This document shows positions 1-8,803 of a DNA stretch of 64,000 nucleotides, piece by piece. A program made the translations under genes and the position numbers. The DNA is from Paracoccus sp. TOH (GTDB lineage Bacteria; Pseudomonadota; Alphaproteobacteria; Rhodobacterales; Rhodobacteraceae), in NCBI RefSeq assembly GCF_030388245.1, contig NZ_CP098361.1:867001-931000 (forward strand). Direction: 5' to 3'. Under the pieces are notes generated by a model. The model ran no database searches, was not told the origin of the DNA, and saw only the letters and a program-made list of their open reading frames with translations. Within the stretch, counting starts at the first letter, position 1; each line of letters begins with the position of its first letter.

Positions 1-174
1 CGGCGCCTCGCGCCGCCAGGCCCGCCAGCCCTGCGAGGGCGTGGCCGCGGCGACGACCTGGCAATCCAGCCGGCCGCGGGTGATCCACTCCCAACCCTCG
101 GCCACCACCGGATGGTCGTCGACGATCAGCACGCGCAGCGCGGTGGCGGGAACGGAGGTGGCGGTTGCGGTCAT
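1..174 (-). CDS. Two-component response regulator, receiver domain (partial, runs off the left edge)
   Basis: Only the first 58 residues are in the window. They form the start of a CheY-like receiver domain: a beta strand ending in the acidic pair D19-D20 (LIVDDHP), as in NarL/LuxR-type regulators. The phospho-acceptor Asp and the output domain lie outside. The ATG overlaps the stop of the upstream sensor kinase gene as ATGA, so the two are translationally coupled and form a cognate pair. The target genes cannot be read from the window. The family of the partner kinase points to a NarL/MoxX-type LuxR-HTH output domain, which is inference. Confidence 0.85.
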   Translation of the reverse strand, partial: MTATATSVPATALRVLIVDDHPVVAEGWEWITRGRLDCQVVAAATPSQGWRAWRREAP

Positions 175-1574
175 CGGGCTGGTCCTTGGTCTGGCGGGCG
201 GGGCAGGTGGAATTCGGTCAGGGTCCATGGCCCCTCGCGGCGCGGCGGCAGGTATCGGCCGCCAAGCGCGCTGGCCCGGTCGCGCATGCCGGACTGGCCC
301 AGCCCGCGGCGTCCTGCTGGCATGGGCCCGCTGCCGTCGTCGCTGACCGAGGCGACCAGCGCGCCCTCGCGCTGCGTCAGCCCGACGCGGATGGTTTGCG
401 GCGCGGCATGGCGGAGGGCGTTGAGCACGCTTTCGCGGACGAAACGGTAAAGCGCGATCTGCCCCGCCTCGTCCGGCTCGGCCAGGCCGGGGGCGGCGTC
501 GAGCGTGATCCCGACCTGCGGGGCGATATCGGAAAATTCGATCAGCAGTTCCTGCAGCATCTCGGCCAGGTCCGCATCCTCGGTGGGGGTCAGGCGCAGG
601 TCGTCGATGGCGGCGCGGGCGCTTTGCCGGATCGCCTCGGCATGGCGCGAGACGGCGGCGAGGGCGGCAGACAGTGCCGGGTCGGTCTGGCTCCGCGCCC
701 GGTCCTCGGCCTGGCCCACGGCAGCCTGCAAGGCGAAAAGCTGCGGCCCGATGCCGTCGTGCAGGTCGCTGGCGATGCGGGCGCGCTCGGCCTCGGCCAG
801 CGTCATCATCCGGGCCTGCAGGCGCCGGTTCTCGGCGCGCTGGGCCGCCAGATGCGCAGCCAGCGCGTTCACCCCGTCGCTGAGCGCCGCCAGCTCGGTC
901 AGCCCGGTCTGCGGCGCGGGATGGTCCAGATCGCCGGTGCGCATCCGCTCCAGCGCCGCGCCCAGCAGCCCCAGCCGGCGCAGCACCAGGCCGGTGATCG
1001 CCATGGTGACGCCGATGGCCGTCAGCGCGGTCGCCGCCAGCAGCGGCAGGATGCGGCGGAAATCGGTCCAGGCCTCGGCGATCTCGTCCCGGGGATCGGC
1101 GCGGATCTCCAGCACGCCCAGCACATTGGGATATTGCGCGATCGGGATCAGGTCGCTGAGCGGTTCCGGCCGGATCAGCGCCGTGAACCAGCCCGGCGCG
1201 CTGTCGGGCAGCGGTTGCGGCGGCAGGCGCAGCGGCACCGGCCGGCCGGCCGCGTCGCGCAGTTCGGCCGAGACATGGCGCTGTGTTTCGATGTCGGCGG
1301 CGATGCTGGCCGCCTCGGCCATCATGTCGCGCCGCGCGAAAGAGGTCGGCAACCGCAGCGTGGCGAAGGCATTGGCAAGCTGGAAGGCCGCCCGCGTCTC
1401 GTGCCGCACCGAATCGCGGGCGTTGAGCACCAGGACCGAGGCGACGATGGCGACCATCGCCAGCCAGGCCAGCGCCGAGCCGCCAAGCGCCAGCAGCCGC
1501 AGCGCCACGCCATGCGGCCGCGCCCGCATCTCGGGTGCCTGCCGCCCGGTCGCGATATGGCCCGTTGCGTCCAT
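171..1574 (-). CDS. Membrane sensor histidine kinase, NarX/MoxY type
   Basis: Inner-membrane kinase that should phosphorylate the regulator encoded immediately downstream. From the chosen start (467 aa) there is a first membrane helix at about residues 22-50 and a periplasmic region of the LapD/MoxY type. A second helix lies at about 176-198, followed by a HAMP-like linker. The HisKA_3 dimerisation box has the phospho-acceptor His at about 272 (SDLHDGIGPQ), and a HATPase domain follows (VRESVLNALRHA, then DDGSG). I chose the ATG at 1574 because GGGGAGGGAG precedes it; an ATG at 1529 is possible. It lies downstream of and co-directional with the RND pump genes, with a gap of about 150 nt, so it may report on the pump's substrates. 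This is inference. The ligand is unknown. Confidence 0.85.
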   Translation of the reverse strand: MDATGHIATGRQAPEMRARPHGVALRLLALGGSALAWLAMVAIVASVLVLNARDSVRHETRAAFQLANAFATLRLPTSFARRDMMAEAASIAADIETQRHVSAELRDAAGRPVPLRLPPQPLPDSAPGWFTALIRPEPLSDLIPIAQYPNVLGVLEIRADPRDEIAEAWTDFRRILPLLAATALTAIGVTMAITGLVLRRLGLLGAALERMRTGDLDHPAPQTGLTELAALSDGVNALAAHLAAQRAENRRLQARMMTLAEAERARIASDLHDGIGPQLFALQAAVGQAEDRARSQTDPALSAALAAVSRHAEAIRQSARAAIDDLRLTPTEDADLAEMLQELLIEFSDIAPQVGITLDAAPGLAEPDEAGQIALYRFVRESVLNALRHAAPQTIRVGLTQREGALVASVSDDGSGPMPAGRRGLGQSGMRDRASALGGRYLPPRREGPWTLTEFHLPRPPDQGPAR

Positions 1575-1727
1575 CTCCCTCCCCGCCGCGAACGCGGCCT
1601 CCTCGGGCGAAAGACTAGGCCGGGGATGGGCGCCGGGCAAGCCGGCTGCGTGGATGAGGGGGCGGCGCAAGGATCCGGGACCGAAGCGGCGATGCGCCCC
1701 GGCCCTGACGGCCTTCTGGCTTGCGGC

Positions 1728-4700
1728 TCAGCTCTTGGCCGCGGCCGGTTCGGCGGGTTCGGGTCGGCCGAGTGCCCGGCGCACCAGCACGAAGAACAGC
1801 GGAACGAACAGCACGCCCAGCACCGTGGCCGAGACGGTGCCGCCCAGCACCGTGGCGCCGATGGTGTTGCGGCCGTTGGCGCCGGCCCCGGCCGACAGCA
1901 CCAGCGGCAGCACGCCGAGCGAGAAGGCGACCGAGGTCATCATGATCGGCCGGAAGCGCTGCCGCGCCGCCTCGGTCACCGCCTCGAACAGCGGCTTGCC
2001 CTGCTCGGCCTGCTCGCGGGCGAATTCGACGATCAGGATGGCGTTCTTGCCGGTCAGGCCGATCACCGTCAGCAGGCCGACCTGGAAGAACACGCCATTG
2101 TCGAAGCCGCCCAGCCAGGCCCCGACCAGCGCGCCCAGCACGCCGATGGGCATCGCCAGCATGACCGCGAAGGGGATCGACCAGCTTTCGTAAAGCGCCG
2201 CCAGGCACAGGAACACCACCGCCAGCGACAGGCCGTAAAGCAGCGTCGTCTGGTTGCCGGCCCGCTGCTCCTCGAGCGACAGCCCGGTCCAGGCCACGTC
2301 GAAGCCCGCCGGAAGCTGCCCCGCCAGTTCCTCGATGGCATCCATGCCCTGGCCGGACGAGACGCCGGGCGCGGGGTTGCCTTGGATCTGCATCGCCGGC
2401 ACGCCGTTATAGCGGGACATGCCCTGAGGCCCGTAGCTCCAGCGGCCCTCGGCGAAGTTCGAGAAGGGCACCAGCCCGCCCGAGCTGTTCCTGACCCGCC
2501 ACTTGTCGATATCGGTCGGCACGGCGCGCGAGGTGGACTCGCCCTGCACATAGACCTTCTTGATGCGGCCGCGGTCGATGAAGTCGTTCACGTAGTTCCC
2601 GGCCCAGGCGACCGAGAGCAGGCTGCCGACATCGGTCGCCGAGACCCCCATGGCGCCGGCCTTGCGCCAGTCGATGTCCAGGTTGTATTGCGCCGCGTCC
2701 TCAAGGCCGTTCGGCCGGGCCTGGGCGATGCGGCCGTCCTGGCCGACCATGCCCAGAAGCTGGTTGCGCGCGTCCAGAAGCTGCTCATGCGTCTGTCCGG
2801 CGCGGGCCTGCAGGTAGAAGTCGAAGCCCGAGACGTTGCCGAGCTCGATCACCGAGGGCGGCACGATCGGGAACACCATGGCGTCGCGGATGCCCATCAG
2901 CGCCGGGAAGGCCCGCCCGGCGATGGCCTGCACCGACTGGTCGGGCCGCGGACGGTCCTTCCAGTCCTTCAGCCGCAGGAAGGCAATGCCCATGTTCTGC
3001 CCCGAGCCGGCGAAGCTGAATCCGGTGACGCCGAAGAAGCTGTCGACGTTCTCTCCCTCGTTCTGCTGGAAATACTCGCCGACCTGGTTGATGACTGCCT
3101 GGGTGCGCTCGGTGGTGGCGCCGGTCGGGCCCTGGACCAGCACGAACATGATGCCCTGGTCCTCGTCCGGCAGAAAGCCGGTGGGGGTGCGCAGGAACAG
3201 CAGCACCATGGCGGCGCCGATGCACAGATAGACCAGCATCATGCGCAGCGGCCGGCGGATGATCCAGCCCACCCAGGAGCCGTAACCATGCATGGTCCGG
3301 TCGAAGCCGCGGTTGAACAGGCCGAAGATCCCCCGGGTCTTGTGGCCGTGCTCGTTGCGCAAGAGCGTGGCGCAAAGCGCCGGGGTCAGCGTCAACGCCA
3401 CCACCACGGAAAGGCCCATGGCGCTGGCGATGGTGATGGCGAACTGCTTGTAGATCACCCCGGTCGAGCCGCCGAAGAAGGCCATCGGCACGAAGACCGC
3501 CGACAGCACCAGCGCGATGCCGATCAGCGCGCCGGTGATCTGGCCCATGGATTTGCGCGTGGCCTCGCGCGGCTCCAGCCCCTCCTCCTCCATGATGCGC
3601 TCGACGTTCTCGACCACGACGATGGCGTCGTCGACCAGCAGGCCGATGGCCAGCACCATGGCCAGCATGGTCAGGGTGTTGATGGTGAAGCCTAGCGCGG
3701 CGAGAATGCCGAATGTCCCCAGGATGACCACCGGCACCGCCAGCGTCGGGATCAGTGTCGCGCGCCAGTTCTGCAGGAACAGCAGCATGACGAAGAACAC
3801 CAGCACGATGGCCTCGACCAGGGTCTTCACCACCTCCTCGATCGAGATCAGCACGAAGGGCGTGGTGTCGAAGGGGATGACGTACTCCATGCCCTCGGGG
3901 AAGAAGCGGGCGAATTCCTCCATCCGCGCCTTGACCCGGTCCGCGGTGTCCAGCGCGTTCGCGCCCGAGGCCAGGCTGATCGCCAGGCCCGAGGCCGGCT
4001 GGCCGTTGTAACGGGCATCGGTCATGTAATCTTCGGCGCCGATCTCGACCCGCGCCACGTCCTTGAGCAGGATCAGCCCGCCGTCGGCCTCGGCGCGCAG
4101 CACGATCTGCTCGAAATCCTCGGGGGTGGACAGCAGCGACTGCGCGGTGATGGTGGCGTTCAGCATCTGCCCCGTCGGCGCCGGGCGGCTGCCGAAGGCC
4201 CCGGCCGAGATCTGCGCATTTTCCGAGGAGACCGCCGCCACCACGTCCGAGGGCGTCAGCTCATAGGCCGCCAGTTTCGAGGGATCGAGCCAGATCCGCA
4301 TGGCGTATTGCGCGCCGAAGACCTGGACCGAGCCCACGCCCTCGACCCGCGAAAGGTCGTTGACGATGTTCGAGATCAGGTAGTCGGCCAGGTCCACCTG
4401 CTCGTAGCGGTCGTCGGTCGAAGTCAGGCCTATCACCATCAGGAAGCCCGAGGCGGATTTCTCGACGGTGATGCCCTGGCGCTGTACCGGCTCGGGCAGA
4501 AGCGCGGTGGCCTGCGCCAGCTTGTTCTGCACCTGCACCTGGGCGATGTCGGGATCGGTGCCGGTTTCGAAGGTCAGGTCCGTGGTCGAGGTTCCGGCCG
4601 AGGTCGAGCTGGACGAGAAATAGCGCAGCCCGTCAAGGCCGGTCATTTGCTGTTCGATGACCTGGGTGACGGTATTGGCCACCGTGTCGGCCGAAGCGCC

Positions 4701-4850
4701 GGGATAGGTCGCGCGGATGGTGACCGTGGGCGGCGCGATCTGCGGATATTGCGCCACCGGCAGGCTGAAGATCGACATGAGCCCCAGACCCATGATCAGG
4801 ATCGAGATCACCCAGGCGAAAACCGGACGGTCGATGAAGAAGCGGGCCAT
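1728..4850 (-). CDS. acrB: RND multidrug efflux transporter, inner-membrane subunit (AcrB/MexB family, HAE1)
   Basis: Proton-driven efflux transporter of the inner membrane that works as a trimer with the adaptor encoded just upstream. Its 1040 aa is full length for the HAE1 family. The N-terminus (MARFFIDRPVFAWVISI) is canonical. The proton-relay pair is D407-D408 in GLLVDDAIVVVEN, the same numbering as E. coli AcrB, and the conserved Lys lies in VIGLTGKNAILIVEFA. The two periplasmic porter loops and twelve membrane helices are of the expected size. No outer-membrane TolC-type channel gene follows, so a channel encoded elsewhere must be used. Drug specificity cannot be read from sequence; the symbol denotes the family, not a proven orthologue. 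Confidence 0.95.
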   Translation of the reverse strand: MARFFIDRPVFAWVISILIMGLGLMSIFSLPVAQYPQIAPPTVTIRATYPGASADTVANTVTQVIEQQMTGLDGLRYFSSSSTSAGTSTTDLTFETGTDPDIAQVQVQNKLAQATALLPEPVQRQGITVEKSASGFLMVIGLTSTDDRYEQVDLADYLISNIVNDLSRVEGVGSVQVFGAQYAMRIWLDPSKLAAYELTPSDVVAAVSSENAQISAGAFGSRPAPTGQMLNATITAQSLLSTPEDFEQIVLRAEADGGLILLKDVARVEIGAEDYMTDARYNGQPASGLAISLASGANALDTADRVKARMEEFARFFPEGMEYVIPFDTTPFVLISIEEVVKTLVEAIVLVFFVMLLFLQNWRATLIPTLAVPVVILGTFGILAALGFTINTLTMLAMVLAIGLLVDDAIVVVENVERIMEEEGLEPREATRKSMGQITGALIGIALVLSAVFVPMAFFGGSTGVIYKQFAITIASAMGLSVVVALTLTPALCATLLRNEHGHKTRGIFGLFNRGFDRTMHGYGSWVGWIIRRPLRMMLVYLCIGAAMVLLFLRTPTGFLPDEDQGIMFVLVQGPTGATTERTQAVINQVGEYFQQNEGENVDSFFGVTGFSFAGSGQNMGIAFLRLKDWKDRPRPDQSVQAIAGRAFPALMGIRDAMVFPIVPPSVIELGNVSGFDFYLQARAGQTHEQLLDARNQLLGMVGQDGRIAQARPNGLEDAAQYNLDIDWRKAGAMGVSATDVGSLLSVAWAGNYVNDFIDRGRIKKVYVQGESTSRAVPTDIDKWRVRNSSGGLVPFSNFAEGRWSYGPQGMSRYNGVPAMQIQGNPAPGVSSGQGMDAIEELAGQLPAGFDVAWTGLSLEEQRAGNQTTLLYGLSLAVVFLCLAALYESWSIPFAVMLAMPIGVLGALVGAWLGGFDNGVFFQVGLLTVIGLTGKNAILIVEFAREQAEQGKPLFEAVTEAARQRFRPIMMTSVAFSLGVLPLVLSAGAGANGRNTIGATVLGGTVSATVLGVLFVPLFFVLVRRALGRPEPAEPAAAKS

Positions 4851-4886
4851 GTGCGGTTCCTGTGCTGTTCCCTCGCGGTGTCCGGA

Positions 4887-6227
4887 TCAGTTCGCCGGTG
4901 CTGCGGTTTCGGCGGGTGCGGTCTGGCCGGGTGCGGTTTCGGGTGTTTCGGCTTCGCCGGCTTCGGCGGGCGGTTCGGCCTCGGTCCGGGCCTTGGCTTC
5001 TGCCGCGCCCCGATCGCCATCCGGCGCCACCTCGGCCTCGGCCCCGGCGGCGGGTTGTTCGCCCCCGGCCGCCTGCGCGTCCTCGGGCGCGGGCGCCTTG
5101 CGTTCCTCGGGGGCGACGGTCATGCCGGCACCGATCTTCTGCAGCCCCTCGACCACGATGCGGTCGCCATCCGCCAGCCCCTCGCTGACGATCCACTGGT
5201 TGCCCATATCCTGCAGCACGGTCAGCTGGCGCTGCTCGACCACGTTTTCGGCATTGACCACCAGGGCGATGGGCTGGCCGCGGCGGTCGCGGGTCACGCC
5301 CTCCTGCGGTGCCAGCACCACGTTGCGGGCGGTCGCCTGCTGCACCACCGCCTGCACATACATGCCGGGCAGCAGGATGCGGTCGGGATTGGCGAAGGCC
5401 AGGCGCAGCGTCACCACGCCGGTGGTCTCGTTCACATAGGGCTCGGCTGCGGTCAGCGTGCCCTCCTGGTCGAACTCGGTGCCGTCGGCCAGTCGCAGCG
5501 TCACCTTCTGCTCGGCATGTCCGGCGCCCTCGTTCTGCGCCGCCACGGTCCGGCGGAAGCGGATGACCTCGGCCGCCGATTGGGTCACGTCGACATGCAC
5601 GGGGTCGAGCTTGCGGATCACCGCCAGCGGCGTCTGCTGGCTGGCGGTGACCAGCGCGCCCTGGCTGGTCTGCGCCAGGCCGATCTCGCCGTCCAGCTCG
5701 GCGCGGATGGTGGTGCGCTCCAGTTCGATCTTCGTGGTCAGCAGTTGCGCCTCGGCGACCTTGACCGCCGCCTCGGCGGCGTCGCGCGCGGCGATGGCGT
5801 TGTCGGTGGTGCTTTCGCTGGCGACGCGGCGATCGCGCAGCGCGCCGACCCGCTCGGCCTCGCGCCGGGCGTTCTCGGCCTGGGCGCGGGCCTGGGCCAC
5901 GGCGGCCTCGGCCTGGGCCACGGCGGCCTGGTAGGTGGTGGCGTCGATGCGGAACAGCGGGTCGCCGACCTTGACATGGCTGCCCTCGTCGAACAGCCGC
6001 TCGGTGACGATGCCATTGACCTGCGGGCGCACCTCGGCCTCGGCCGAGGCGGTCACCCGGCCGGGCAGGGTGGTGGTCAGTGGCACGTCCCGGGCATGGA
6101 CCGTCACCACCGTGACCGCCGGCGGCGGCATCTGCGACGGGTCCTGGGCCATGGCTGCGACGGGGATAAGGCCCGCCGAAAGCGGCAGGATCAGGAAAAT
6201 CGCCATGCGGCGCGCAAGCGCTGACAT
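4887..6227 (-). CDS. acrA: RND efflux periplasmic adaptor subunit (AcrA/MexA family)
   Basis: Membrane-fusion protein that links the RND transporter to an outer-membrane channel. It has 446 aa with a cleavable signal peptide (about residues 1-28, ending AAMAQ) and no lipobox cysteine. The lipoyl/barrel-sandwich half-motif follows (GRVTASAEAEVRPQVNG), then an Ala/Glu-rich alpha-hairpin at about 95-190, and beta-barrel and membrane-proximal domains. The last 65 or so residues are an unusual Ala/Glu/Pro-rich tail that is longer than in AcrA. The transporter gene starts 36 nt downstream, so the two form an operon. The order adaptor-transporter is standard. Confidence 0.93.
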   Translation of the reverse strand: MSALARRMAIFLILPLSAGLIPVAAMAQDPSQMPPPAVTVVTVHARDVPLTTTLPGRVTASAEAEVRPQVNGIVTERLFDEGSHVKVGDPLFRIDATTYQAAVAQAEAAVAQARAQAENARREAERVGALRDRRVASESTTDNAIAARDAAEAAVKVAEAQLLTTKIELERTTIRAELDGEIGLAQTSQGALVTASQQTPLAVIRKLDPVHVDVTQSAAEVIRFRRTVAAQNEGAGHAEQKVTLRLADGTEFDQEGTLTAAEPYVNETTGVVTLRLAFANPDRILLPGMYVQAVVQQATARNVVLAPQEGVTRDRRGQPIALVVNAENVVEQRQLTVLQDMGNQWIVSEGLADGDRIVVEGLQKIGAGMTVAPEERKAPAPEDAQAAGGEQPAAGAEAEVAPDGDRGAAEAKARTEAEPPAEAGEAETPETAPGQTAPAETAAPAN

Positions 6228-6430
6228 CGTTCTAGCTCCGGGCAGTCTGCTGACGGGAATATAACGAACAGTTTAGATGACGATGATCAATCCCCAATCG
6301 CCTTGGCCGCGATCCGCTGCGGCGCATGCGCCCATCCCGCGCGATCCCCATGGCAATCCGCCGCGCGGCTGGGCTAGGCTCCGGCGCGAGGGCGCGTCAC
6401 GCGCCGGAGGCAACGGGGGGAGCGAGCATC
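6228..6430. promoter_or_regulatory. Divergent intergenic region between the efflux operon and the acyl-CoA synthetase gene
   Basis: This 200-bp gap must hold the promoters of both divergent units. An AT-rich patch at about 6259-6290 (TATAACGAACAGTTTA and neighbours) stands out in GC-rich sequence and is an imperfect dyad, a plausible site for a TetR-type efflux repressor. No regulator gene is adjacent. I could not place a convincing -35/-10 pair. Confidence 0.3.
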
Positions 6431-8062
6431 GTGCCGAGTTACGACATCTATAGCCAGGGCCTCGACGCCTGCGCGGCCAATTTCGAGCAGTTGTCGCCGC
6501 TGCGCTTCATCGAGCGCACGGCGCAGGTCTATCCCGAGGCGTTGGCCGTGGTGCACGAGGGGGTGCGCCGCAACTGGGCCGAGACCTACGCGCGCTGCCG
6601 CCGCATCGCCGGGGCACTGTCGCGGCGCGGCATCGGCCAGGGCGACACCGTGGCGATCCTGGCCGCCAACATTCCCGAGATGTTCGAGAGCCATTTCAGC
6701 GTGCCGATGACCGGGGCGGTGCTCAACGCCATCAACACCCGGCTCGATGCCGAGGCGGTGGCCTTCATCCTGATGCATGGCGAGGCCCGCGTGCTGCTGG
6801 TCGATCCCGAATTCGCGGAACTGGCCGACCGCGCCGTCAAGATCGCCCGCGGCCGCGAGATCCTGGTGGTGGACATCCTCGACCCCAGCTTCCCGGGCGG
6901 CGGCCGGGCCGGGCGGCTGACCTATGACGAGTTGCTGGCCGAGGGCGATCCGGATTTCGACTGGCACCTGCCGGACAGCGAATGGAACGCCATCTCGCTG
7001 AACTACACCTCCGGCACCACCGGCGATCCCAAGGGCGTGGTCTATCACCACCGCGGCGCGGCGCTGAACGCGCTGGCCAACATCACCTCATGGGGGATGC
7101 CGCATCACGCCCGCTATCTCTGGACCTTGCCGATGTTCCATTGCAACGGCTGGTGCTTTCCCTGGACCATCGCCGCCAATGCCGGCGTCTGCGTCTGCCT
7201 GCGCGCCGTCCGGGCCGAGCCGATCTACCGCCTGATCCGCGACGAGAGGGTGACGCATTTCTGCGGCGCGCCCATCGTGATGAACATGCTGGCCAATGCG
7301 CCGGACGAATTGAAGGATTTCGACCATCCGGTCAAGGCCATGGTCGCCGGCGCGCCGCCGCCCGCATCCGTCATCGCCGCCGTCGAGGCGATGGGCATCG
7401 AGATCACCCATGTCTATGGCCTGACCGAGACCTATGGCCCCTCGGTGGTCTGCGCCTGGAAGGGCGACTGGGACGCGCTGGAGGCCGAGCAGCGGGCGCG
7501 GCTGAAATCGCGCCAGGGGGTGCGCAACCCGGCGCTGGGCGGGCTGATGGTCGCCGATCCCGCGACGCTGGAGCCGGTCCCGGCCGACGGCCGGACCATG
7601 GGCGAGATCTTCATGCGCGGCAATATCGTCATGAAGGGCTATCTGAAAAACCCCTCGGCCACCGAGCGGAGCTTCCGCGGCGGCTGGTTCGCCTCGGGTG
7701 ATCTGGGGGTCATGCACCCGGACGGCTATATCGAGCTCAAGGACCGCTCCAAGGACATCATCATCTCGGGCGGCGAGAACATCTCCTCGATCGAGGTCGA
7801 GGACGTGCTCTACAAGCATCCCGACGTGATGGAGGCCGCCGTGGTCGCGCGCCCGGACGAGACATGGGGCGAAACCCCCTGCGCCTTCGTGGCGCTGAAG
7901 CCGGGGCGGGCGCTGAACGAGGAGGAGGTCATCGCCTTCTGCCGGCTCAACATGGCGCGCTACAAGGTGCCCAAGACGGTGGTGTTCGGCGAATTGCCCA
8001 AGACCTCGACCGGCAAGATCCAGAAATTCCTGCTGCGCGACCGGGCGCGCGCCCTGGGCTGA
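6431..8062 (+). CDS. Acyl-CoA synthetase (AMP-forming ligase, ANL superfamily)
   Basis: Activates a carboxylic acid to its CoA thioester through an acyl-adenylate. It has 543 aa, the usual length. The P-loop motif is YTSGTTGDPKGV at about 189-200, the A5-type motif is YGLTETYGP, and the hinge/A8 region is SGDLGVMHPDGYIELKDRSKD (quoted in part). The catalytic Lys lies near the C-terminus in PKTSTGKIQKF. I chose GTG 6431 because GGGGGGAG lies 8 nt upstream and homologues begin near here; the open frame extends 35 codons further up. It resembles medium-chain fatty acid and methylmercaptopropionate (DmdB-like) ligases. Substrate specificity is not decidable from sequence. It stands alone. Confidence 0.88.
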   Translation: MPSYDIYSQGLDACAANFEQLSPLRFIERTAQVYPEALAVVHEGVRRNWAETYARCRRIAGALSRRGIGQGDTVAILAANIPEMFESHFSVPMTGAVLNAINTRLDAEAVAFILMHGEARVLLVDPEFAELADRAVKIARGREILVVDILDPSFPGGGRAGRLTYDELLAEGDPDFDWHLPDSEWNAISLNYTSGTTGDPKGVVYHHRGAALNALANITSWGMPHHARYLWTLPMFHCNGWCFPWTIAANAGVCVCLRAVRAEPIYRLIRDERVTHFCGAPIVMNMLANAPDELKDFDHPVKAMVAGAPPPASVIAAVEAMGIEITHVYGLTETYGPSVVCAWKGDWDALEAEQRARLKSRQGVRNPALGGLMVADPATLEPVPADGRTMGEIFMRGNIVMKGYLKNPSATERSFRGGWFASGDLGVMHPDGYIELKDRSKDIIISGGENISSIEVEDVLYKHPDVMEAAVVARPDETWGETPCAFVALKPGRALNEEEVIAFCRLNMARYKVPKTVVFGELPKTSTGKIQKFLLRDRARALG

Positions 8063-8163
8063 CCCGGCGGCTGACCCGGCGCGGTTTCCTGGGTATCGGG
8101 AAACCGGAAAGCGGCAGATTGCTCTTGCGAACCGGGCGGCGGCAATGCTATCCGGTCGCCTGC

Positions 8164-8237
8164 GCGGGTATGGTGAAATGGTATCACAGGAGCTTCCCAA
8201 GCTCTTAGCGCGGGTTCGATTCCCGCTACCCGCTCCA
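8164..8237 (+). tRNA. tRNA-Gly (anticodon CCC)
   Basis: Complete cloverleaf: acceptor arms GCGGGTA/TACCCGC, D stem GTGA/TCAC, anticodon stem GGAGC/GCTCT around loop TTCCCAA (anticodon CCC), and T arm GCGGG-TTCGATT-CCCGC. The discriminator T and CCA are encoded. It sits alone between the acyl-CoA synthetase gene and the DUF1489 gene. Confidence 0.95.
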
Positions 8238-8279
8238 GCCTCTCCTTGCTCTTGGCGATCCCGATCCGGTTGCGGTCGG

Positions 8280-8702
8280 TCAGCGCAGGCCCATCTCGGC
8301 CAAGGCGCGGGCGATCTCGGGCGGCAGGTTCGGTTCGGCCCCGCGTCCCGCCGGCAGGTCGGGCGGCGCGTCCGCGGCCGGCAGGTAGCGCCATCCCTGG
8401 AAGGGACGGCGCGGCACCGCCGCCACCCGCACCAGCGCCGGCTCGAGGATCAGGGCGCAGCGGCGGATGCCGTCTTCGCCGGTCACCTCCTGCAGGTCCA
8501 GGATGCGCTGGCGGGCTTGCATCACCCCCTTGAACACCCAGTAGATCGAGCCGCCGTCCAGCAGCTCGGCCTCGCGCTTGGGCCACATGCGGGTGACATG
8601 CCGGGCCGGGCCGCCCTGGAAGCGGTTCTGCTGCCAGGCGGCAAGCTCGGCCGGATCGTCGCAGCCGACACAGAGTTTCATGAGATTCAGCGATGCGCCC
8701 AT
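8280..8702 (-). CDS. DUF1489 family protein
   Basis: Conserved alphaproteobacterial protein of unknown function, 140 aa. The N-terminal signature LNLMKLCVGCDDPAEL and the internal GGSIYWVFKGVMQARQ are those of DUF1489. There is no signal peptide or membrane segment, so it is cytoplasmic. The start at 8702 keeps the residues before LMKLCVG that family members share. It is divergent from the MFS gene with a 100-bp gap. No biochemical role is known to me. Confidence 0.85.
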   Translation of the reverse strand: MGASLNLMKLCVGCDDPAELAAWQQNRFQGGPARHVTRMWPKREAELLDGGSIYWVFKGVMQARQRILDLQEVTGEDGIRRCALILEPALVRVAAVPRRPFQGWRYLPAADAPPDLPAGRGAEPNLPPEIARALAEMGLR

Positions 8703-8803
8703 GCGCCAGATATAGCCCAGCCGCCGGCATGCGCAACCGGCCGGGCCTTGAACCGCCAGCCATGCGGGGTTAGGCCCGGGGCGGCGAACAGCTGGAATTC
8801 ATC

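Noticed and set aside
165..3695. Very long rightward open frame (over 1100 codons) opposite the kinase and RND genes
   Set aside because: It is the antisense of two strongly conserved genes. Its product is low-complexity Arg/Gly/Gln, an artefact of high GC codon bias.
4850..6227. A TolC-type outer-membrane gene in the efflux operon
   Set aside because: None is present; the genes on either side are the sensor kinase and an acyl-CoA synthetase.
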